Positions 8,111-15,877 of a stretch of DNA of 64,000 nt are shown in pieces (position 1 is the first letter of the stretch; the number at the start of each line of letters is the position of its first letter). The notes beneath the pieces were generated by a model. That model was not told where the DNA came from and ran no database searches. It was given only the letters and a program-made list of their open reading frames with translations. The stretch is from contig DEAU01000017.1 in NCBI GenBank assembly GCA_002348705.1, forward strand, positions 4,631-68,630, written 5' to 3'. The stretch comes from Candidatus Neomicrothrix sp. UBA2974 (GTDB taxonomy: Bacteria > Actinomycetota > Acidimicrobiia > Acidimicrobiales > MedAcidi-G1). Made by a program: the position numbers and the translations under genes.

Positions 8111-8452
8111 ATGTCGCTGGAAGCGCCCCATGCTCCGACCGATGGTTTACGTGCCCGCGTGGAGAACGTGGTGGAGGTCATTCGTCCGGCTATCCAAGCG
8201 GACGATGGAGACATCGTTCTCCACGACGTTGACGAGGCCACCGGCGAGGTTGTCGTTGAGTTGGTCGGAGCTTGTGTGACTTGCCCGGCGTCCGACCAGA
8301 CGCTAAAGGCGGGAATTGAGCGGATCCTCACAGACCGGATAGACGGCGTGACCTCGGTACGAAACGTTGGAGAGACGTTTGCCCCGGACGGACCGATCGG
8401 TGCCCCCGATCCCGGCGAGGAATCCCCAGGCGAGACGGCTGTCAGCCTCTGA
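8111..8452 (+). CDS. NifU C-terminal-domain (Nfu-type) Fe-S carrier
   Basis: A 113-residue protein with a NifU C-terminal domain: VEVIRPAIQADDGDIVLHDV, then VELVGACVTCPASDQTLKAG, with the CxxC that carries a [4Fe-4S] cluster between two subunits, and a following IERILTDRI helix. Nfu proteins deliver Fe-S clusters to apo-enzymes. The C-terminal ~30 residues are Pro/Gly/Glu rich and probably disordered. It stands alone; a TAGACG hexamer at 8089-8094 would give a leader of about 10 nt. Confidence 0.85.
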   Translation: MSLEAPHAPTDGLRARVENVVEVIRPAIQADDGDIVLHDVDEATGEVVVELVGACVTCPASDQTLKAGIERILTDRIDGVTSVRNVGETFAPDGPIGAPDPGEESPGETAVSL

Positions 8453-8517
8453 TCCACTCGGTTCAAACAGCGTGTCGGCGTACCCACTCCGCTTCCAGCC
8501 ATGAACGAGCTAATGGG

Positions 8518-8523
8518 TAGCCT
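8518..8523 (+). promoter_or_regulatory. Putative -10 (TAGCCT) of enoyl-CoA hydratase
   Basis: TAGCCT, 6-nt spacer, GTG at 8530; leaderless arrangement. Confidence 0.6.
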
Positions 8524-8529
8524 CTGACG

Positions 8530-9327
8530 GTGGCCGAGTCCTCCAGATCCTCATCGGACCAAACTCTTCGCGTTGAACGTCGCGATGACGGCGTGGTCTT
8601 GGCTGTCCTTGACCGACCCAAGGTCAATGCCTTGGACACCGGCCTACTACGTGAACTCGAGACGTTCGCGAAGTCCTGCCAAGACGATCCGCCCGGTGCG
8701 GTGGTCGTTACCGGTGCTGGACGTATGTTCGCCGCTGGTGCAGAGTTGGCTGTGTTTGCTGACCGGGAGCTTCGTCCCGGTCAGGCCGACGCCTTCCGCG
8801 ATGCCTTCGGTGCTGTAGAGCGGATTCCGTGTCCGACTATCGCTGCAGTCAATGGCCTTGCGCTGGGTGGCGGTGCTGAACTGGCCTGGTGCTGTGACCT
8901 GCGAATCCTTGGTGAGAGTTCGGCATTTGGTCAACCCGAAGTGCTGCTGGGCATCATCCCAGGTGGTGCTGCTACCCAGCGACTGACCCGTCTCGTAGGG
9001 CGTCCGATCGCCAAGCGCCTCATCTGGGAGGGTCGACAAGTGATGGCCCCCGAGGCTTTGAGGCTTGGCATGGCCGACGAGGTGGTCGCTGACGATGAGT
9101 TGGTCGACCGGGCCTGCGAACTGGCTGCCGGGTACGCCGCCGGTCCTCGGGCAGCCATCCGGGCGGCAAAGCGGGCGATTGACGAGGGTGTCGACCTGAA
9201 ACTACCTGACGGCGTGGACCTCGAACTAGACCTATTCTTTGAGGTGTTCGAGACAGACGATGCCAACCATGGCGTGGCTTCATTTTTCGAGAACGGTCCC
9301 GGTAAGGCCCGGTTCACCGGCGCCTGA
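8530..9327 (+). CDS. Enoyl-CoA hydratase/isomerase family protein
   Basis: A 265-residue crotonase-fold protein. The CoA-binding and oxyanion-hole segment is AVNGLALGGGAELAWCCDLRI; the Glu in FGQPEVLLGIIPGGA occupies the family's catalytic position. It probably hydrates trans-2-enoyl-CoA in beta-oxidation, but crotonases are diverse and the substrate is open. The GTG start has TAGCCT 6 nt upstream. The next gene, the cupin, starts 46 nt later with its own hexamer. Confidence 0.87.
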   Translation: MAESSRSSSDQTLRVERRDDGVVLAVLDRPKVNALDTGLLRELETFAKSCQDDPPGAVVVTGAGRMFAAGAELAVFADRELRPGQADAFRDAFGAVERIPCPTIAAVNGLALGGGAELAWCCDLRILGESSAFGQPEVLLGIIPGGAATQRLTRLVGRPIAKRLIWEGRQVMAPEALRLGMADEVVADDELVDRACELAAGYAAGPRAAIRAAKRAIDEGVDLKLPDGVDLELDLFFEVFETDDANHGVASFFENGPGKARFTGA

Positions 9328-9359
9328 TCGGGCGACCCAACGCCGATATGGGTTCGGTA

Positions 9360-9365
9360 TACCGT
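9360..9365 (+). promoter_or_regulatory. Putative -10 (TACCGT) of the cupin gene
   Basis: TACCGT, 8-nt spacer, ATG at 9374. It supports this start over upstream in-frame codons inside the enoyl-CoA hydratase gene. Confidence 0.45.
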
Positions 9366-9373
9366 CCCGGCCG

Positions 9374-10018
9374 ATGAGCGCTCAACCCGAGGACTTTTTG
9401 GTCAACTTGCGGGCCTTCGCAGACGCCGAAGGAGTCCGCGCCAATGAGCTGAACCGGCCGATGGAAATCCTAAACAATGCCCTTGGTCGAGTTGTTTCTG
9501 TAGATGACCGTCCTCCCCAGCCGAGCCAACCGGTAGTGGCCGCCCATCTAGCCAACGCGCTGGACGCCGCTACCAATGCTGTGGGCGGCCTCATCCGCTC
9601 GATCGTTGACCGGGTGGGTTGGGCAGCTCCATACCCCGAGTATGCCGGTGAGTCGGATATGGACGCTATGCGGGCCAATTACGCCTACGCGCCGATTGTC
9701 GGTGGTGCGTTGGATGTCATATCTGCTGGATCTGTTTTTGCCCCATACATAAGTGAGGAAGTATTTGTCGGATTAGTCCTACAGGGGCCGAATTGCGATT
9801 ACCCATCTCACGTCCACAAGGCGGAGGAGGTCTTCTGGGTTGCCGCCGGCACTGCTGACTGGCAAAGGGGTGACGCTTGGCGGGTAGATGGGCCCGGAGC
9901 TGTCATCCACCATCTGTCAGGGACCCGCCACGCGACCATTACTCGCGAAGAACCGCTACTGATGTTGTTCGCCTGGGTATCCGACCCGGGAAGCATCCCG
10001 GTAATCATCCGAGACTGA
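9374..10018 (+). CDS. Cupin of the DMSP-lyase fold family
   Basis: A 214-residue protein with a helical N-terminal half and a single C-terminal cupin barrel. Motif 1 is SHVHKAEEVFWVAAG (H146, H148, E151/E152) and motif 2 is GAVIHHLSGTRHAT (H186), with the LLMLFAWVSDPG ending. The arrangement matches the DddL/DddQ-like dimethylsulfoniopropionate lyase family. The residue aligned with the catalytic Tyr of DddQ appears to be Phe154, so lyase activity is uncertain and the alignment is mine by eye. It is followed after 4 nt by the rhomboid gene and is probably co-transcribed with it. Confidence 0.7.
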   Translation: MSAQPEDFLVNLRAFADAEGVRANELNRPMEILNNALGRVVSVDDRPPQPSQPVVAAHLANALDAATNAVGGLIRSIVDRVGWAAPYPEYAGESDMDAMRANYAYAPIVGGALDVISAGSVFAPYISEEVFVGLVLQGPNCDYPSHVHKAEEVFWVAAGTADWQRGDAWRVDGPGAVIHHLSGTRHATITREEPLLMLFAWVSDPGSIPVIIRD

Positions 10019-10022
10019 TCTA

Positions 10023-10955
10023 GTGACCGAACCGCTCGTTCCGATAGACCCGGAAGAGGAGGTCTGCCACCGGCATCCGGAGAACCGTGCCGGGGTGCGG
10101 TGTCAGCGTTGTGATCGTCGAATCTGCGCCTTATGTATGAATACGGCGTCGGTTGGCTTCCACTGTCCAGATTGCGTAGCCGGGGGATCCAAAAACCGGA
10201 ACCGCGAAATCCGAGTATCCCGTCCGGTGCGAACGGTGAGTGGCGTCGACGGCCCTCCGGTCACAGTCCTAATTGTTGCCATGAATGTGGCCGTCTTCGT
10301 CGTTGGCGTGGCTCTCGGTGGCGGTGGCGGTAGCGCCTATGACCGCTTTGCCTCGGGCGGAGGACGGCTCACACTCGACCACGGCCTACTGGCCATTGGA
10401 CGGGTGGGTCGGGACTTTATTGGTGTGGCTGAAGGAGAATGGGCTCGTCTGATTACCGGTGGCTTCCTTCACGCCGGCCTGCTGCACCTATTAGTCAATA
10501 TGTTCCTCCTGTGGATGCTGGGTCGGCATCTTGAAGTTCAGCACGGCAGTCTTCGCTTCGCCGGTCTCTACTTCGGGTCGTTGCTGGCCGGATCGCTTGG
10601 GGTGATGCTGCGAGACCCTCAGGCTCTCACCGTGGGTGCCTCGGGAGCGGTATACGGCCTTATGGCCGCGCTAGTGGTCCATCAGTTGCGCAGGCGGATC
10701 AGTGTTTGGAGTAGCGGGTTGGGCGGTCTGCTGCTTATCAATCTCGTGTTCACCTTCGGTCGACCCGGAATCAGCATCGGTGGTCACCTCGGAGGCCTGA
10801 TCGGAGGAGCGCTGCTGGCCTGGTTGGTCGACGTGACTGATGCCCGTCGGCTTCCACGGGCGTTAGGCACCCTGCTGCCGTTCTTAGTGGGCCTTGTATT
10901 TGCCGTCGCGGCCATATGGGCGGCGGGCCGTTGGTGGGACCCGGTGCTGGGCTGA
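10023..10955 (+). CDS. Rhomboid family intramembrane serine protease with N-terminal zinc-binding motif
   Basis: A 310-residue protein. Residues ~12-60 hold a His/Cys cluster (CHRHPENRAGVRCQRC, then CALC and CPDC) like the B-box-type zinc finger common on actinobacterial rhomboids. About six TM helices follow, with the catalytic Ser in TVGASGAVYGL and the partner His in SIGGHLGGLIGG. It cleaves TM substrates within the membrane; substrates are unknown. The GTG start lies 4 nt after the cupin stop. Confidence 0.9.
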   Translation: MTEPLVPIDPEEEVCHRHPENRAGVRCQRCDRRICALCMNTASVGFHCPDCVAGGSKNRNREIRVSRPVRTVSGVDGPPVTVLIVAMNVAVFVVGVALGGGGGSAYDRFASGGGRLTLDHGLLAIGRVGRDFIGVAEGEWARLITGGFLHAGLLHLLVNMFLLWMLGRHLEVQHGSLRFAGLYFGSLLAGSLGVMLRDPQALTVGASGAVYGLMAALVVHQLRRRISVWSSGLGGLLLINLVFTFGRPGISIGGHLGGLIGGALLAWLVDVTDARRLPRALGTLLPFLVGLVFAVAAIWAAGRWWDPVLG

Positions 10956-10981
10956 ACCCCTACTTGGGCCACCATCAAGTA

Positions 10982-11692
10982 GTGGACTCCGCTGTTGCAT
11001 CCTCTGGCGCTCCAGACCTTGAATTCTTCTGGGATCCGGTCTGCCCCTTCGCTTGGCAGACCTCTCGATGGCTCCGTCGGGTCGCCAGCCTTCGGGCCCT
11101 TACCGTCGACTGGCGTTTCATAAACTTGTCGATTCTCAATGAAGAGCGCGATTACGCCAGCGAGTTCCCCGAGGGTTATCAGGAGTCGCACGACCGCGGC
11201 CGACGCATGCTCCGTGTGGCTGCTGCGGTCCGCGAGGCCGAAGGGCATGAGGCAATGGACAGCCTCTACCAGGCCTTCGGCACGACTATTTGGCACCGCA
11301 TCGTCGAACAAGAGGCCGACTTCCGTTCCAGAGTGGCCACGTCGGACCATTTAGCCGAGGTTTTGACTCTTGCCAACTTTGATGTCTCGCATGCATTGGC
11401 TGCCGATGATCCGACCTACGACGTCGAGTTGCGATTAGAGACGGCGGAGGCGGTGGCTCGCACAGGTCGGGACGTTGGCACTCCGATCATCACCTTCGGG
11501 CCACCCGACGGGCCGTCAATCTTTGGTCCGGTTATTTCGGCGGTTCCTGAGTCCGACGCGGCCTGTCTGGAACTGTTCGATGCGGCTCGCACACTCTCCG
11601 GATATGGCACCTTCTCGGAGTTGAAACGCAGCGACCGCCCACCACTAGACCTGCCTGCACTGACCGGCGTCCCTGACGACTTAACTTCGTGA
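10982..11692 (+). CDS. DsbA-fold protein like mycothiol-dependent nitroreductase Rv2466c
   Basis: A thioredoxin/DsbA-fold protein of 236 residues from GTG 10982. It follows M. tuberculosis Rv2466c over its length: FFWDPVCPFAWQTSRWL, NLSILNEERD, DVGTPIITFG, FGPVISAVP, and a final FSELKRS. Rv2466c uses a CPWC site with mycothiol; here the site is CPFA (Cys21, Ala24), so the second thiol is missing. The role may be monothiol, mycothiol-linked reduction; this is inference. Frame is open up to 10916, but that would overlap rhomboid by 40 nt. It is convergent with the methyltransferase. Confidence 0.78.
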   Translation: MDSAVASSGAPDLEFFWDPVCPFAWQTSRWLRRVASLRALTVDWRFINLSILNEERDYASEFPEGYQESHDRGRRMLRVAAAVREAEGHEAMDSLYQAFGTTIWHRIVEQEADFRSRVATSDHLAEVLTLANFDVSHALAADDPTYDVELRLETAEAVARTGRDVGTPIITFGPPDGPSIFGPVISAVPESDAACLELFDAARTLSGYGTFSELKRSDRPPLDLPALTGVPDDLTS

Positions 11693-11717
11693 CGTCAGTT
11701 GAGGTGGATCCGGCCCG

Positions 11718-12506
11718 TTAGACCTCGGGTCGACGCCAAGCTGACACGTGGGAGGACGAAGAATCTGTGAATGGTGTTTGATGCCAATCTTCCCAGCGTT
11801 CGACGAGGACAAGCCCCGCTTCGGTAGCCAGCGCGTCTAGTTGGTCGGGTGTGGTGTAACGCAGCATGTAGGGGAATAGCCGGGTTGAGCCTGACGTCAT
11901 CTCGATCCTCTGCCCAATCAGCGTCTGGGTCTCAGTGTCGATCTTTACGACGTCGAGAAGGACACGATTCAAGTCGATGGTTCGCACGGTAAGCGTGCCT
12001 TGGCCGCTGGGGTCATGGGCGTCGGTGTCAGGTACGAAAGCCTCGAGTATGAGGATGCCCCCTGGTCGGAGGAGCTCGGTCACCCCGCAAAGACACGATG
12101 CCTGTTCGCTGGGTGTCGTCAGGTGGAAGAAGGTATTGAACCCGATGACTACGGCATCGAAGCCGTCGGCTGGCTGTTCGACAGTTGATTTTGGATTTGC
12201 CATATCGCCTTCGACCAGCGCGATTCGTTCAGCTCCCGGCTTGGCTCGGAGTTTTTCCAACATTGCCGGCGAGACGTCCAACCCGGTGACCAACAGGCCC
12301 CGGTCGGCCATCGAAAGAGCCAGTCGGCCGGTGCCTACGCCTAGTTCCAGAATTGTCCCACCCATACCGACAAGTTCGCTCAGGTAGTTGGCCACATCGG
12401 CCGGTGTACCGGCCTGAGATACTGCCAAGTTGCCATCTTCGCCATACCAGTCGTCGTAGACGTCCGCAAACCGTTCTCCGTAGGTGGCGTTGCTGTAACC
12501 CTCCAC
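11718..12506 (-). CDS. Class I SAM-dependent methyltransferase
   Basis: A 262-residue protein with the Rossmann-fold methyltransferase core: motif I ILELGVGTGRLALSMADRG, the acidic end of strand 2 (VTGLDVSPAML), and GFDAVVIGFNTFFHL as motif IV region. The family methylates small molecules of many kinds and the substrate cannot be told. The GTG start has a TAAGAC hexamer 7 nt upstream, a weaker match than most. It is divergent from the cysteine desulfurase gene. Confidence 0.85.
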   Translation of the reverse strand: MEGYSNATYGERFADVYDDWYGEDGNLAVSQAGTPADVANYLSELVGMGGTILELGVGTGRLALSMADRGLLVTGLDVSPAMLEKLRAKPGAERIALVEGDMANPKSTVEQPADGFDAVVIGFNTFFHLTTPSEQASCLCGVTELLRPGGILILEAFVPDTDAHDPSGQGTLTVRTIDLNRVLLDVVKIDTETQTLIGQRIEMTSGSTRLFPYMLRYTTPDQLDALATEAGLVLVERWEDWHQTPFTDSSSSHVSAWRRPEV

Positions 12507-12555
12507 GATGTAAGTCTTACCGTCTGCGGTCGGGGATACTTAATCGGTTCGGCCC

Positions 12556-12561
12556 TAGCCT
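12556..12561 (+). promoter_or_regulatory. Putative -10 (TAGCCT) of the cysteine desulfurase operon
   Basis: TAGCCT, 6-nt spacer, ATG at 12568; leaderless arrangement heading iscS-mnmA. Confidence 0.6.
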
Positions 12562-12567
12562 CTGTGC

Positions 12568-13761
12568 ATGTCGTCGTTCTCCGGCATTAGCGTTGCTGCC
12601 CCAATAGTCCGCGCCTATTTGGATCACGCGGCCAGTACTCCGATCCGACCCGAGGTGGTCGAGGCGATGTTGCCCTGGTTGGTAGACCATCCTGCCAACC
12701 CATCGGGGTCGCATGCCGCGGCGCGAGCGGCTCGTCGGGCCGTTGACGATGCTCGAGACCACGTAGCGGCACTGGCAGGCGCCAAGCCGGGTGAGGTTGT
12801 GTTCACCTCTGGGGGGACTGAGGCGGACAATCTGGCGGTAGATGGGGTGGTGAGAGCCACAGGGGGCCTCCCGGCGTGTAGCGCCGCAGAGCATCCAGCA
12901 GTGCTGGAACCGGTCCGCGATTTGGGAGGCGTGGTCGTGGGCTGCGACTCCGGGGGTCGGATCGATCTAGATGCGTTGACGGTGGCGCTGAACTCGTTGG
13001 ATGAGATTCGCCTCGTGTCAGCAATGTCGGTCAACAACGAAACGGGGGTCGTCACTGATCTAGACGCCGTGGCTGCCACGATTGCCGCGGTAGGTGGCGA
13101 CTCGGTCGTGCTCCATACGGACGCCGTTCAGGCCGCGGCCTGGCTCGACCTTCCGGCGTCGGTTGGGGCCGCTGATTTGGTCAGCCTTACCGCTCACAAG
13201 TTCGGTGGCCCGAAGGGTGCGGGAGCTCTGGTAGTGCGCACCGGGGTTCCACTGGCGCCGGTCCTACGCGGTGGCGGCCAAGAACACGAGCGTCGCAGCG
13301 GAACCCAGAACGTACCGGCGATTGTTGGGCTCGGCGAGGCATCTCGGCTGTTGATCGCCGAGCGCCAAGCCACTGTCGAGAGAGTGACCGAACTTCGCGA
13401 CCGGCTCGAAGAGGGTCTGTTCAGACTCGTGGACGGGACACATAGAACCGTTCCCGACGACACGCTTCGGACTCCGGGGGTAGTTCACCTGTGCTTTGCC
13501 GGTATTCAGAGTGAGGAACTGCTCTTCATGCTCGAGCGAGAGGGCGTGGCGGCCAGTGCGGCGGCGTCCTGCGCCAGTGGCGCGCAGGAGCCGTCACACG
13601 TGCTTTCCGCCATGGGCATCGACCGCGTAACAGCCGGAGGTTCGCTTCGGCTTTCGCTTGGATACGCGAGTACGGACGCCGACGTCGACCACGTCCTAAC
13701 CGTTTTGCCACCGGCCGTCGAACACCTCCGTGACCATGCCCGGACTGTGGGTTGCAAATGA
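12568..13761 (+). CDS. iscS: Cysteine desulfurase (NifS/IscS type)
   Basis: A 397-residue PLP enzyme that takes sulfur from cysteine as a persulfide. It has the N-terminal YLDHAASTP motif, the PLP lysine in LTAHKFGGPKGAG, RSGTQNVPAIVG, and the sulfur-accepting Cys on the loop SAAASCASGAQEPSHVL. Its last codon overlaps the start of mnmA (ATGA), so its likely job is sulfur supply for tRNA 2-thiolation, and perhaps also Fe-S clusters. Confidence 0.93.
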   Translation: MSSFSGISVAAPIVRAYLDHAASTPIRPEVVEAMLPWLVDHPANPSGSHAAARAARRAVDDARDHVAALAGAKPGEVVFTSGGTEADNLAVDGVVRATGGLPACSAAEHPAVLEPVRDLGGVVVGCDSGGRIDLDALTVALNSLDEIRLVSAMSVNNETGVVTDLDAVAATIAAVGGDSVVLHTDAVQAAAWLDLPASVGAADLVSLTAHKFGGPKGAGALVVRTGVPLAPVLRGGGQEHERRSGTQNVPAIVGLGEASRLLIAERQATVERVTELRDRLEEGLFRLVDGTHRTVPDDTLRTPGVVHLCFAGIQSEELLFMLEREGVAASAAASCASGAQEPSHVLSAMGIDRVTAGGSLRLSLGYASTDADVDHVLTVLPPAVEHLRDHARTVGCK

Positions 13762-14831
13762 GCGGCCCTCGACTAGACGGCACTGGGAAGACGTCCTTGA
13801 GGCCGGTCATGGTCGCCATGTCGGGCGGCGTCGACTCGTCGGTAGCCGCAGCGCTGCTCTGCGACGCCGGTCACGAGGTGGTTGGAGTCACGCTGCGGTT
13901 GTGGGGTGGGGAGTCGGACTCCGGCTGCTGCGCGGTGTCCGACGTCGATGATGCTCGACGGGTAGCGGATGCTCTGGGAATCGAGCACCACGTGTTCAAC
14001 CTCGGTGACGATTTCAACCGCGATGTCGTCGATCCTTACGTGGCCGACCATGCGCTGGGCCGGACTCCGAACCCATGCATCGAGTGCAACCGCCACATCA
14101 AGTTCACCCGTCTCCGATACCGGGCAAGCGCCCTCGGCTTCGCGACTATCGCCACTGGGCATCACGCCCGCATCGTGGAGAGGATTGATGGCACCCGGAG
14201 GATTGCTCGGGCCGTCGATGCTTCGAAGGACCAGTCATACGTATTGCACATGCTGGACCAGGAACAACTAGCTGGCCTGCTGTTGCCCATCGGCCACCTG
14301 ACCAAGGAAGACGTGAGGGAACGGGCGGCAGCAATGGGACTCCGAACGGCCGACAAACCGGACAGTCAGGACGTGTGCTTCATCACCCGCGAGCGAGGCC
14401 GCGACGACTTCTTGCGGCGCCGCATCCCCCTAACTCCTGGGAGGGTGGTAGACGGCACGGGTGCCGAGTTGGGATCGGTTGAAGCCGTCGAGATGGTCAC
14501 CGTTGGCCAGAGGAAAGGAATAGCTACGGCTGGAGGAGGGGCGCCGCGCTACGCAGTCGATGTCGACGTTGCCTCGGCTACGGTGACCGTCGGATCGGCC
14601 GCCGACCTGTTGGTCGACGAGACCCCTGTGTTAGCTACAACTTGGGCTGCTGGACCCGTGCCTGTGGGAACCGCTATAGCAGTGCAGACAAGTGCCCATG
14701 GTGCTACCGAGGCAGCCATCTTCGATGGCGATGCAGTGAGGTGGATTCGTCCTCACCGTCGGGTCGCTCCGGGCCAAGCGGTCGTGTTTTACGAGGGCGA
14801 CGAGTTGATTGGCGGAGCGACTGCCGCATAA
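13758..14831 (+). CDS. mnmA: tRNA-specific 2-thiouridylase
   Basis: A 357-residue protein that thiolates U34 of Lys, Glu and Gln tRNAs. It has the PP-loop MVAMSGGVDSSVAAALL, the first catalytic Cys in NPCIECNRHIKF, and the second in SQDVCFI; the VGQRKGI segment follows. The ATG at 13758 overlaps the iscS stop by 4 nt (ATGA). This makes a better start than the in-frame TTG two codons upstream and indicates translational coupling. Confidence 0.94.
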   Translation: MSGPRLDGTGKTSLRPVMVAMSGGVDSSVAAALLCDAGHEVVGVTLRLWGGESDSGCCAVSDVDDARRVADALGIEHHVFNLGDDFNRDVVDPYVADHALGRTPNPCIECNRHIKFTRLRYRASALGFATIATGHHARIVERIDGTRRIARAVDASKDQSYVLHMLDQEQLAGLLLPIGHLTKEDVRERAAAMGLRTADKPDSQDVCFITRERGRDDFLRRRIPLTPGRVVDGTGAELGSVEAVEMVTVGQRKGIATAGGGAPRYAVDVDVASATVTVGSAADLLVDETPVLATTWAAGPVPVGTAIAVQTSAHGATEAAIFDGDAVRWIRPHRRVAPGQAVVFYEGDELIGGATAA

Positions 14832-14870
14832 CTGGTCCGAGAATCGACGAGTTGGTGCTGACGAGTCGAA

Positions 14871-15803
14871 TCAGCCCGTTGGAAGGCGTCGTCGAGCGGC
14901 CTCGGCCAGCACTACATCGGGCCTAGCAGGGGAGCATAGGAGTGCCTCGGCGCCGACGATTTCGGCAGCGCCCCGAGCGCCAACAGGAAGCAGGTCATGG
15001 GGTTTTCGGAAGCGTACTTCGAGTGCTAGGCCACGAGCTCGTTGAGTCAGGTCGAGAGCATCGGTGTCGAAAGGAGCAGCGGTGATTCGTTCGAGCCCGG
15101 CCCGCTGCAACAGGGTGGGTTCGGCTAAAGCTAGGTGGTCGTGGAGCACGAAGCCGGCCGGCACCAACACCACCCACCGACGACCGAGGCGGTACAGGGC
15201 GCGTGCGGTGATAGCGGCGAGCGACCAGCCGACGATAGTGGCGCCAACTCCGACCATCCCCCGTCCGTCGACGATCAGTGCCGGACCGAGAATGGCACCG
15301 GTGACTGTTACAGCGGTGGTCAGCGGCCCGAGGACCAAGACCACTGGGCCCGGGGCCCTAAGAAGGAAACGCCGTTCGTCGCCGTACGAGGCACCGTCCA
15401 CAAACCGGTCGGCCACCGGGGCAGTGAAGGCTGTCACCGCGGCAAGCAGGGCGTTAAGTATCCCGACGGCGGTCCAAACGCCGTCATCGGCGTTCACACC
15501 CGACCAGACTGCGAGAACTAACACGCCGGGTCCGGCGATACGCAGGACGGTCAGGGTGGAAGGAAGCGGGATTAGTGATGTGGTCAGAACCAGGGCCCAG
15601 ACGGACCACAACACAACAGAGGTCGCCGTGTGAGCCGGTGTGTCCGCATGGTGGAGGAGGTTGCCGATAAGGGGGGCGAGGGTCGCCGGCAACAGGAGCC
15701 AACTGCAACGCAGGGCGAACGTGGCATTACGTTCGGCTCGGCGTCCAGGCTGGTCTGTGATCCCACGTGCTTTGTTGCGTCTAGGGGTTGTTGAGCCAGC
15801 CAT
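14871..15803 (-). CDS. Conserved membrane protein of unknown function
   Basis: I do not recognise a named family. The 310-residue product has a basic N-terminus, then about six hydrophobic segments (for example CSWLLLPATLAPLIGNLL and VVLVLGPLTTAVTVTGAIL), then a soluble C-terminal domain of ~110 residues starting near WVVLVPAGFVLHDHLA. The layout suggests a cytoplasmic sensor or enzyme domain behind a membrane anchor. TAGCGT lies 6 nt before the ATG. It sits between mnmA (convergent) and ligA (divergent). Confidence 0.75.
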   Translation of the reverse strand: MAGSTTPRRNKARGITDQPGRRAERNATFALRCSWLLLPATLAPLIGNLLHHADTPAHTATSVVLWSVWALVLTTSLIPLPSTLTVLRIAGPGVLVLAVWSGVNADDGVWTAVGILNALLAAVTAFTAPVADRFVDGASYGDERRFLLRAPGPVVLVLGPLTTAVTVTGAILGPALIVDGRGMVGVGATIVGWSLAAITARALYRLGRRWVVLVPAGFVLHDHLALAEPTLLQRAGLERITAAPFDTDALDLTQRARGLALEVRFRKPHDLLPVGARGAAEIVGAEALLCSPARPDVVLAEAARRRLPTG

Positions 15804-15809
15804 CTCTTC

Positions 15810-15815
15810 ACGCTA
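15810..15815 (-). promoter_or_regulatory. Putative -10 (TAGCGT) of the membrane protein
   Basis: TAGCGT, 6-nt spacer, ATG at 15803 on the minus strand. Confidence 0.6.
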
Positions 15816-15865
15816 TTGGCCGGTCCGCGCGCGCCGACGGCTCCGGTCTCATTCCAGGCCTTCGG

Positions 15866-15871
15866 TAGAAT
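15866..15871 (+). promoter_or_regulatory. Putative -10 (TAGAAT) of ligA
   Basis: TAGAAT, 6-nt spacer, GTG at 15878; one of the best matches to a consensus -10 in the window. Confidence 0.65.
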
Positions 15872-15877
15872 TGGTCC

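Noticed and set aside
9239..9373. Long upstream extension of the cupin
   Set aside because: It lies in the 3' end of the enoyl-CoA hydratase gene in another frame; the ATG at 9374 has a fitting hexamer.
14871..15633. Plus-strand open frames antisense to the membrane protein (for example 15064-15633)
   Set aside because: They are frame shadows of high-GC coding sequence, rich in Arg, Pro and Thr with no motif or start signal.
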